A stretch of DNA of 17,325 nucleotides from assembly GCA_002441145.1 (NCBI GenBank), contig DJVK01000004.1, positions 1 through 17,325 on the forward strand. Direction: 5' to 3'. The notes beneath the pieces are model-generated. The model was not told the origin of the DNA, searched no databases, and saw only the letters and a list, made by a program, of their open reading frames with translations. The translations under genes and the position numbers were made by a program. Positions 5,503-11,452 of this stretch are shown one piece after another. Positions within the stretch are counted from its first letter, which is position 1. Each line of letters begins with the position of its first letter. This DNA comes from Candidatus Saccharibacteria bacterium UBA6258 (GTDB lineage: Bacteria > Patescibacteriota > Saccharimonadia > Saccharimonadales > Saccharimonadaceae).

Positions 5503-6687
5503 CTATTTAGTGATGCTTGTAACAACACCAGCACCAACGGTACGGCCACCTTCGCGGATAGCGAAGTTAAGACCTTGTTCCATTGCGATTGGTGCAAGCA
5601 ACTTAACCTTGAAGGTTAGTGTGTCGCCTGGCATAACCATTTCTTTGTCAGCTGGGAGTTCAACTTCACCAGTAACGTCAGTTGTACGGAAGTAAAACTG
5701 TGGTTTGTAACCCTTAGCGAAAGGAGTGTGGCGTCCGCCTTCTTCCTTCTTAAGGATATAAACTTCAGCGTCGAATTCGGTGTGTGGGTTGACTGAGCCT
5801 GGCTTAGCAACAACCTGACCGCGTTCGATTTGTTCGCGTTCAATACCGCGGAGAAGAAGACCGGCGTTGTCACCTGCTTGACCTTGGTCAAGGTTCTTCT
5901 TGAAGGCTTCGATACCAGTAACAACTGATGTCTGAGTAGCCTTGACACCGACGATTTCGACAGGGTCGTTAAGTTTGATGATACCTTGCTCAATACGGCC
6001 GGTAGCAACTGTACCACGACCCTTGATTGAGAAGACGTCTTCGATTGGCATAAGGAATGGCTTGTCAAGGTCACGTACAGGCTCTTCGACGTATTCGTCT
6101 AGAGCTTTAACGAGTTCCATGATAGCGTCTTCGTTTTCTGGGTCACCTTCGAGGGCCTTAGTAGCAGAACCCTTGATGATTGGAGCGTTGTCGCCGTCGT
6201 AACCGTTCTTTGAAAGAAGTTCACGAACGTCCATTTCAACGAGCTCAACCAATTCTGGGTCAGCCAGGTCCATCTTGTTCAAGAAGACAACGATCTTAGG
6301 AACGTTAACCTGGTGAGCAAGAAGCACATGTTCACGTGTCTGTGGCAATGGACCATCGTTTGCAGCAACCACAAGGATTGCGCCGTCGATCTGTGCAGCA
6401 CCGGTAATCATGTTCTTGACATAGTCGGCGTGTCCTGGCATGTCAACGTGAGCGTAGTGACGGTTTTCTGATTCGTATTCCTGGTGAGATGAAGCAATGG
6501 TAATACCACGTGCCTTTTCTTCAGGTGCGTTGTCGATGTCTTCGTAGTTGCGAGCCTTGTTAGTGTCGCTTGGAAGACGCTTTGCTAGAACGTGAGTAAT
6601 AGCTGCTGTAAGCGTTGTTTTACCGTGGTCAACGTGACCCATAGTACCAACGTTAACGTGTGGCTTGGTTCGGTCGAAATTTGCCAT
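5503..6687 (-). CDS. tuf: Elongation factor Tu
   Basis: EF-Tu delivers aminoacyl-tRNA to the ribosome as a GTP complex. The 394-residue protein has the usual length and three-domain layout: G domain (about 1-200), then two beta-barrel domains. The GTPase motifs are GHVDHGKT (17-24), DMPGH (82-86), NKMD (137-140) and GSA (173-175), so guanine recognition is intact here. Two variations stand out: Met in place of the common Cys in DCPGH, and VAANDGPLPQTREH where VSAADGPMPQTREH is usual. The C-terminal GGRTVGAGVVTSI is canonical. It has its own promoter (6788-6816), a roughly 95-base structured leader and its own terminator, so it is monocistronic, apart from possible read-through from the gene at 6834. 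The AGGAG ribosome binding site is about 10 bases before the ATG. Confidence 0.98.
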   Translation of the reverse strand: MANFDRTKPHVNVGTMGHVDHGKTTLTAAITHVLAKRLPSDTNKARNYEDIDNAPEEKARGITIASSHQEYESENRHYAHVDMPGHADYVKNMITGAAQIDGAILVVAANDGPLPQTREHVLLAHQVNVPKIVVFLNKMDLADPELVELVEMDVRELLSKNGYDGDNAPIIKGSATKALEGDPENEDAIMELVKALDEYVEEPVRDLDKPFLMPIEDVFSIKGRGTVATGRIEQGIIKLNDPVEIVGVKATQTSVVTGIEAFKKNLDQGQAGDNAGLLLRGIEREQIERGQVVAKPGSVNPHTEFDAEVYILKKEEGGRHTPFAKGYKPQFYFRTTDVTGEVELPADKEMVMPGDTLTFKVKLLAPIAMEQGLNFAIREGGRTVGAGVVTSITK

Positions 6688-6725
6688 GTAGTAAGTTCTC
6701 CTACTGTTTTAATTAATAGTTTATT

Positions 6726-6776
6726 CACGACGCGAGCTGCGGAATGACGCTATGCATCAAACCAAAACGCGTCGCG
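6726..6776 (-). promoter_or_regulatory. Hairpin in the tuf leader
   Basis: In the tuf 5' leader, CGACGCG pairs with CGCGTCG, extended by a G-U and a C-G pair to nine pairs, around a loop of about 33 bases. It begins just after the predicted transcription start and ends about 38 bases before the ATG. It could stabilise the mRNA or regulate it; there is no match to a riboswitch known to me. Confidence 0.4.
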
Positions 6777-6787
6777 CGTTGAGATTG

Positions 6788-6816
6788 ATTATAGATTATT
6801 CTATCAGAGATGTAAA
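6788..6816 (-). promoter_or_regulatory. tuf promoter
   Basis: Minus-strand TTTACA (6811-6816), a 17-base spacer and TATAAT (6788-6793) form a near-consensus promoter, as expected for a very highly expressed gene. It begins 18 bases after the stop of the gene at 6834. Confidence 0.88.
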
Positions 6817-6833
6817 GTGTCTGACGGTGTTTA

Positions 6834-7148
6834 TCAAAGGAGTGTGTTCGAACCGCCGGACAATGACTGAATCTGGCTTTGTCGGTCGTTGATCTCACCC
6901 TGCAAATGGCGGATTTTGTCTGAAATAGTACGTGCCTCAGATTCTTTATCTGCCACTTTACGCTCGTAATCATCCGCCTCTTTGTCTTTGCGGAGTGACA
7001 TGTCGGTATCTGTCCGAGCTTTATCTGGATATCCGTTTACGTCATAGTTGCCTGCGCTTGCCCTAAGGCGATTAGCCTCATCCCGTAAGGACTGGGCTTT
7101 ACTGCGATACTCATCGATTTCGTGATGCAATGAGTTAAGATCTGACAT
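6834..7148 (-). CDS. Small coiled-coil protein, unknown function
   Basis: This 104-residue protein is almost entirely charged and helical. Residues 5-32 (IDEYRSKAQSLRDEANRLRA) and 50-97 (KEADDYERKVADKESEAR and IRHLQGEINDRQSQI) show heptad-like patterns, broken by a short Gly/Pro/Asn linker (GNYDVNGYPDK, about 33-43). A two-helix coiled-coil hairpin is likely. There is no signal peptide or membrane helix. It starts behind GTGAGG, has an extended -10 promoter at 7171, and ends in TGA without a terminator, so transcripts could run into tuf. It is divergent from the GC-rich gene at 7297. I cannot name a family. Confidence 0.75.
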   Translation of the reverse strand: MSDLNSLHHEIDEYRSKAQSLRDEANRLRASAGNYDVNGYPDKARTDTDMSLRKDKEADDYERKVADKESEARTISDKIRHLQGEINDRQSQIQSLSGGSNTLL

Positions 7149-7170
7149 ACAACCTCACTTTCTTATATTC

Positions 7171-7179
7171 ATTATAACA
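7171..7179 (-). promoter_or_regulatory. Extended -10 promoter of gene 6834
   Basis: Minus-strand TGTTATAAT is an extended -10 with a consensus TATAAT. No good -35 is visible at the usual distance. It lies about 22 bases upstream of the start codon. Confidence 0.55.
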
Positions 7180-7231
7180 ATTAGCGTAAGATTGGCGAAC
7201 CGTAAGCTTCTCTGACCGGTGTTAATGACTA

Positions 7232-7260
7232 TTGACTAACTGACGTTGCGGTGGTACAGT
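7232..7260 (+). promoter_or_regulatory. Promoter for the gene at 7297
   Basis: TTGACT (7232-7237), 17 bases, TACAGT (7255-7260). The motif CCGGTGTTAAT lies six bases upstream of the -35. The start would be near 7267, about 30 bases before the ATG. Confidence 0.7.
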
Positions 7261-7296
7261 ACGTTAGCCAGACAATACCACAATGATTGGAGCAAG

Positions 7297-7662
7297 ATGA
7301 GCATCATCACGGCTGTCCGGAGTCGGGTCGTCAGCGACCGCAACCCCGCACCTCGGACCTTCAGGCCTCGGGGGCGTAGGTTCTCGGAGCCACGTGACCT
7401 TCGCACCTTCGTTCACACCCACGGGCCCACGATCGGGTTCAGGGTGGTCACCGACCGCGGTACGTTCTTCAGTCCAGAGCGCAGATGCGGAATGGTGTAC
7501 GTCGTGACGACGAACGAGCCCTCCCTGGCAGCCGCCTGGTACCGCGACGACGACATGCTGCGCAGCGACTTGGTCGCTCGCGTCATCGGTCGCATCAGCG
7601 GCACTTGGCCTCGCGGTGGATGGCGTCGCATGACGCCAATCGCCAAGGTCAAGCCCGACTGA
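7297..7662 (+). CDS. Basic small protein of unknown function (GC-rich cassette)
   Basis: I chose the ATG at 7297, which follows TTGGAG and gives 121 residues. The in-frame ATG at 7246 lies inside the promoter and cannot be used. The protein is rich in arginine: the first 37 residues (VRSRVVSDRNPAPRTFRPRG) look disordered and could bind nucleic acid, and the C-terminus is also basic (GTWPRGGWRRMTPIAKVKPD). The middle has a beta-like stretch (GFRVVTDRGTFFSP, MVYVVTTNEPS) followed by a helix with LAAAWYRDDDMLRSDL. No family is recognised. Composition is strongly GC-rich and the stop is TGA, as in the other plus-strand cassettes. It ends before three stacked hairpins. Confidence 0.7.
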   Translation: MSIITAVRSRVVSDRNPAPRTFRPRGRRFSEPRDLRTFVHTHGPTIGFRVVTDRGTFFSPERRCGMVYVVTTNEPSLAAAWYRDDDMLRSDLVARVIGRISGTWPRGGWRRMTPIAKVKPD

Positions 7663-7674
7663 CTCGTCACTGGC

Positions 7675-7748
7675 GTGTGGGCTCTTGAGGGTGTCAACCC
7701 CTGAGAGCCCACACCAACGAAACTCACTTTATACGTGAGTCTTTTTTT
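7675..7748 (+). terminator. Tandem hairpins with U-tract after gene 7297
   Basis: The first hairpin has perfect arms GTGTGGGCTC (7675-7684) and GAGCCCACAC (7705-7714). The second has ACTCAC (7722-7727) and GTGAGT (7735-7740), followed directly by CTTTTTTT, a textbook intrinsic terminator. Together they isolate the cassette. Confidence 0.85.
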
Positions 7749-7752
7749 ATCA

Positions 7753-7783
7753 AAAATACCCCAGTACTAGGCCGGGGTATTTT
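7753..7783. terminator. Bidirectional terminator next to the DEAD-box gene
   Basis: AAAATACCCC (7753-7762) and GGGGTATTTT (7774-7783) form a perfect 10-base stem, 19 bases beyond the helicase stop. It is the third member of the AAATACCC family and backs up the plus-strand terminator just before it. Confidence 0.9.
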
Positions 7784-7802
7784 AATGTTACATATGTACT
7801 AA

Positions 7803-9050
7803 TTAGCTACGGCGTTTTGGTACGAATGTATGTGCTTTACCTGATGCACCAGCACGACCAGTACGACCGATACGGTGGATGTAGTCGTCGTAGGTTTGTG
7901 GTGTGTCAAAGTTGATCACGTGGCTGACATTAGGAATGTCGATACCGCGAGCTGCAACGTCTGTTGCTACCAATACCTTGACCTTGCGGTCTTTAAAGGC
8001 CTGGAGCGCACGTTGGCGCTGTGACTGTGACTTGTTACCGTGAATGGCAGCGGCACTAATCTGGCTCTGGTTAAGCCTGTCAGCTAGGCGCTGTACGCCG
8101 AACTTGGTTTCACCAAAGATAAGTACCTTGTCGTAATCCTGTTTGCCAAGCATCTCTTCGAGCAAAAAGATCTTGTGGTCTTTGTCTTCGAATTCAACGA
8201 TACCCTGTTCGACGTGGTCGCTAGTCTCTGACGTACGTACAGATACCGTGACAGGATCGTTAAGGAAGCTAGATGTCAGACCTTGGATTTCTGGAGTAAT
8301 CGTCGCGCTAAAGAATAGCGTCTGGCGATCGGTAGGCATTTCACCGATAATACGGCGGATGTCTGGCAAGAATCCCATGTCGAGCATGCGGTCAGCTTCG
8401 TCGAGGACGAGCGTCGACATGTTATTGAGGTTAAGCTCACGTCGTTCGAGTAAGTCTTTCATACGACCTGGCGTACCGATAATGACGTGTGGACGGCGAC
8501 GTAAGTCACGAATCTGGCGATCAATGTTCATACCACCAACAACGATTGCAGAGTAAAGGTTAAGACCTTTAGCGAACTGCCTAAACTGCTCATCAATCTG
8601 TTGGGCAAGCTCACGGGTTGGGGCAATAATAAGGACGCTCGGTCGCATTGAAACACCTAGTTGGCGTTCGATAATTGGTAGCAAGAATGCTGCCGTCTTA
8701 CCGGTACCGGTGTTGGCAAGGCCAATAACGTCACGACCTTCAATAATGTGAGGAATCGCTTGGTCCTGGATCGCGCTAGGAGTTACATAGCCCTTTTGCG
8801 TAATATTGTGCATAAGGTCTGCACTGAATGGGAAATCAGTAAATTTGTGCTTAGACTCGTAAACGATCTCTTCGGCTGGCGCGACTGCTTTGTTAATAAA
8901 ACGGCTGTGGTTAATGATCGCTTTTGCTGGGCCACGATTACCGCCACGACCGCCAAATTGTGGGCGTCGGTTACGGTTATATGTTCCACCTGGGCGTGGT
9001 TTACCACTCATTGTAGGCCGCGCACTGCGGCCCTTATTAATATAAGGCAT
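7803..9050 (-). CDS. DEAD-box ATP-dependent RNA helicase
   Basis: This 415-residue protein unwinds RNA duplexes using ATP; bacterial relatives (RhlE/CsdA/DeaD type) act in ribosome assembly, RNA decay and cold growth. The N-terminal 60 residues are basic and Gly/Arg/Asn-rich (GGTYNRNRRPQFGGRGGNRG), an RGG-like RNA-binding extension. The core motifs are in order: FTDF aromatic and Q motif (70-96), ANTGTGKT (112-119), PTRELAQQ, GG, TPGR, DEAD (217-220), SAT (248-250), then the second RecA domain with ARGIDIP and HRIGRTGR close to the C-terminus. There is almost no C-terminal tail, so it resembles a compact RhlE-like enzyme with its disordered tail at the front instead. It has its own promoter and a 124-base leader; the ribosome binding site is weak. 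Placement between fusA and tuf suggests a role in ribosome biogenesis. Confidence 0.95.
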   Translation of the reverse strand: MPYINKGRSARPTMSGKPRPGGTYNRNRRPQFGGRGGNRGPAKAIINHSRFINKAVAPAEEIVYESKHKFTDFPFSADLMHNITQKGYVTPSAIQDQAIPHIIEGRDVIGLANTGTGKTAAFLLPIIERQLGVSMRPSVLIIAPTRELAQQIDEQFRQFAKGLNLYSAIVVGGMNIDRQIRDLRRRPHVIIGTPGRMKDLLERRELNLNNMSTLVLDEADRMLDMGFLPDIRRIIGEMPTDRQTLFFSATITPEIQGLTSSFLNDPVTVSVRTSETSDHVEQGIVEFEDKDHKIFLLEEMLGKQDYDKVLIFGETKFGVQRLADRLNQSQISAAAIHGNKSQSQRQRALQAFKDRKVKVLVATDVAARGIDIPNVSHVINFDTPQTYDDYIHRIGRTGRAGASGKAHTFVPKRRS

Positions 9051-9180
9051 TAAAATGTCTTTCTTTTTAGATTATTATTCTCACTGCAAATAATAGTTGT
9101 TTGAACAGCGAGATTGATTCCGTTGCTTACTAGTGTAAACGGTAGAGCCGGCTCGATATTCTATCGAATGCAATATTATT

Positions 9181-9209
9181 ATTATAGCACAAGCTAAAAC
9201 GTAATGCAA
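9181..9209 (-). promoter_or_regulatory. DEAD-box helicase promoter and leader
   Basis: Minus-strand TTGCAT (9204-9209), a 17-base spacer and TATAAT (9181-9186), with TGC making an extended -10. The roughly 120-base leader includes a TCGATA-GAA-TATCGA hairpin (9153-9167) near its 5' end. A TATTATT/AATAATA pair follows about 30 bases before the start codon, where it could affect translation. Long structured leaders are common on cold-regulated helicase genes; that link is inference. Confidence 0.8.
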
Positions 9210-9224
9210 TAGATGTTTCGAACA

Positions 9225-9253
9225 ATAAAATTGGCGCCACCTGTAGCAGCGCC
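9225..9253 (-). terminator. fusA terminator
   Basis: Read on the minus strand, GGCGC (9253-9249) pairs with GCGCC (9237-9233), followed by AATTTTATT. It lies about 17 bases after the fusA stop and separates it from the helicase promoter. Confidence 0.75.
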
Positions 9254-9270
9254 GATTCTATGTATTAAAA

Positions 9271-11364
9271 CTATTTACTGCGCTTTTCGATGATCTCCTG
9301 AGCAACGTTTGGCGGTACTTCCTCGTAGTGAGCAAGCTCCATCGTGCTCGCTGCACGACCCTGTGACATCGAACGGATATCACCGGTGTAACCAAACATA
9401 TTTGCAAGTGGAACGATAGCTTTGACAAGCTTCGCACCGGCCATTAGGTCTTCCATAGCTTCAATGCGGCCACGGCGGCTGTTAAGGTCGCCGATGACAT
9501 CACCCATGAACTCTTCTGGAACAGTAACTTCAACGTGCATTACAGGTTCGAGAAGAATCGGCTTAGCCTGCTTGATACCTTCGCGAGCTGCGAGGACACC
9601 AGCAAGGTTGAAGGCTAGTTCGCTTGAGTCAACGTCGTGGTAGCTACCATCGTACAAGGTTGCCTTGACGTCAACTACTGGGTAACCAGCGATAACCCCA
9701 CCCTTAAGCGTATCTTCGATACCCTTTTCAACTGGCTTGCGGTATTCCTGTGGGACAACGCCACCCTTGATCGCGTCAAAGAATTCAAAGCCTTTACCGA
9801 CCTCGTTCGGTTCAAAGCGTACCCATACGTCGCCGTACTGACCGCGACCACCTGATTGCTTAGCGTGCTTACCCTGGACTTCAGAAGTACCACGGATAGT
9901 TTCACGGAAGGCTACCTGAGGTTCACCGACGTTAGCTTCGACGTTAAACTCACGCTTCATGCGATCGATGAGGATTTCAAGGTGAAGTTCACCCATTCCT
10001 GACATAATCGTCTGGCCAGTTTCTTCGTCTGTAAAGACGCGGAAGGTTGGGTCTTCTTCGGCAAGTCGTTGCAATGCGATACCCATCTTTTCCTGGTCAC
10101 CCTTAGTCTTTGGCTCAACAGCGATAGACACAGGTGGTTCTGGGAAGTCGATAGATTCAAGTGCAATTGGGTGCGCAACGTCAGCAAGGGTGTGGCCAGT
10201 AAAGGTACCCTTAAGACCCACGACTGCAGCGATGTCACCAGCAGAGATCTTGTCGATGTCTTCGCGCTTGTCTGCGTGCATACGAACGATACGGCCAACG
10301 CGCTCTTTTTCACCAGTCGTGGTGTTAAGGACGTAGCTACCTGCAGTCAATGTACCCGAGTAAACGCGTACGAAGATAAGCTTACCGACAAATGGGTCGG
10401 TCGCGATCTTAAATGCGAGGGCTGCCATAGGGTCACTTTCTGATGGATGACGTTCAACTTCGTCGCCGGTCTTTGGGTTTTTACCCCAGATAGCGTCGAC
10501 GTCGAGTGGTGATGGAAGATAGTCAACCATAAGGTCGAGGACCTTTTCAACGATCACGCCACGGCCATCGCCACCGGTAACAAGATAAAAGTCACCGGCA
10601 AGCACGCGCTTGCGTAGTGCGGCTTTAAGCTCGTCGATAGTGATAGATCCCTCACCCTCTTCCAGGAAGCGCATCATAAGTTCGTCATCAGCTTCAACGG
10701 CAGCTTCAACGAGAAGTGAGCGGGCATTCTTAGACTTTTCAAGCATGTCAGCAGGAATATCACCAGGAACAAGTTCGTGGTCAGCATAGTCGCTGTATGT
10801 GTATGCCTTCATCTCGACAAGGTCGACGACACCATTGATGTCTTTTTCGAAACCGATTGGCAAGTGGATAGGAAGAGCGTTCTTGCTTAGGCGGTTGTGG
10901 ATTGACTCAAGAGATTTGTAAAAGTCACCACCGGTCTGGTTGATCTTGTTAATAAAACAAACACGAGGCACGCCATACTTGTTGGCCTGGCGCCAAACAG
11001 TTTCTGACTGTGCTTCAACGCCCATCTTACCGTCAAAAACAGTAACGGCGCCGTCAAGGACACGGAGTGAACGTTCAACTTCGGCTGTGAAGTCGATATG
11101 TCCAGGTGTGTCGATGATGTTGATCTTGTGACCCTTCCAGAAACAAGTCACGGCTGCAGAGGTAATCGTAATACCGCGTTCTTTTTCTTGCTCCATCCAG
11201 TCGGTAGTTGCACCGTCGCCTTCACCGCGAACGACACCGATTTTGTGGGTTAGACCAGTACGGTAAAGAATACCTTCGGTCGTTGTGGTCTTACCGGCGT
11301 CAATATGCGCGATAATACCGATGTTACGAAAGTCCTTTAGGGGGACATTTTTTGGAGTTGCCAT
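9271..11364 (-). CDS. fusA: Elongation factor G, with non-canonical G4/G5
   Basis: EF-G is the translocase of translation and also acts in ribosome recycling. I chose the ATG at 11364 (697 residues, MATPKNVPLKDFRN), which matches the family start; an in-frame ATG at 11406 would add 14 residues and a GTG at 11418 would add 18. The ribosome binding site AAGGAAGAG is rather far from it. Domains: G domain with AHIDAGKT (19-26), RGITI, DTPGH (85-89); domain II; domain III; domain IV with GRGQYGDV and YHDVDSSELAF; domain V with MFGYTGDIRSMSQGRA. Two key motifs are changed: the guanine-contacting NKxD reads NKIN (139-142), and the usual GSA of G5 reads GGD (264-266). All else is intact, so it is probably the working EF-G. 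tuf in the same window keeps both motifs. Confidence 0.97.
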   Translation of the reverse strand: MATPKNVPLKDFRNIGIIAHIDAGKTTTTEGILYRTGLTHKIGVVRGEGDGATTDWMEQEKERGITITSAAVTCFWKGHKINIIDTPGHIDFTAEVERSLRVLDGAVTVFDGKMGVEAQSETVWRQANKYGVPRVCFINKINQTGGDFYKSLESIHNRLSKNALPIHLPIGFEKDINGVVDLVEMKAYTYSDYADHELVPGDIPADMLEKSKNARSLLVEAAVEADDELMMRFLEEGEGSITIDELKAALRKRVLAGDFYLVTGGDGRGVIVEKVLDLMVDYLPSPLDVDAIWGKNPKTGDEVERHPSESDPMAALAFKIATDPFVGKLIFVRVYSGTLTAGSYVLNTTTGEKERVGRIVRMHADKREDIDKISAGDIAAVVGLKGTFTGHTLADVAHPIALESIDFPEPPVSIAVEPKTKGDQEKMGIALQRLAEEDPTFRVFTDEETGQTIMSGMGELHLEILIDRMKREFNVEANVGEPQVAFRETIRGTSEVQGKHAKQSGGRGQYGDVWVRFEPNEVGKGFEFFDAIKGGVVPQEYRKPVEKGIEDTLKGGVIAGYPVVDVKATLYDGSYHDVDSSELAFNLAGVLAAREGIKQAKPILLEPVMHVEVTVPEEFMGDVIGDLNSRRGRIEAMEDLMAGAKLVKAIVPLANMFGYTGDIRSMSQGRAASTMELAHYEEVPPNVAQEIIEKRSK

Positions 11365-11426
11365 AGGGCTATTTGCTCTTCCTTCTCTATTAATAAATTT
11401 TGCCATCAAAAATAGCACTTGGGCAT

Positions 11427-11435
11427 ATTATAGCA
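11427..11435 (-). promoter_or_regulatory. fusA extended -10 promoter
   Basis: Minus-strand TGCTATAAT, identical to the helicase -10, with a poor -35. Transcription would start near 11420, about 56 bases before the chosen ATG. It lies 18 bases after the stop of the unknown gene upstream. Confidence 0.65.
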
Positions 11436-11452
11436 AATTTTTAGCTATTTTA

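Noticed and set aside
7246..7296. Upstream ATG of the 7297 gene
   Set aside because: It lies between the -35 and -10 elements, so it would not be transcribed.
11365..11418. Longer fusA start (GTG at 11418 or ATG at 11406)
   Set aside because: The EF-G family start matches MATPKNVPLKDFRN at 11364; the GTG lies essentially at the predicted transcription start. The ATG at 11406 is not fully excluded.
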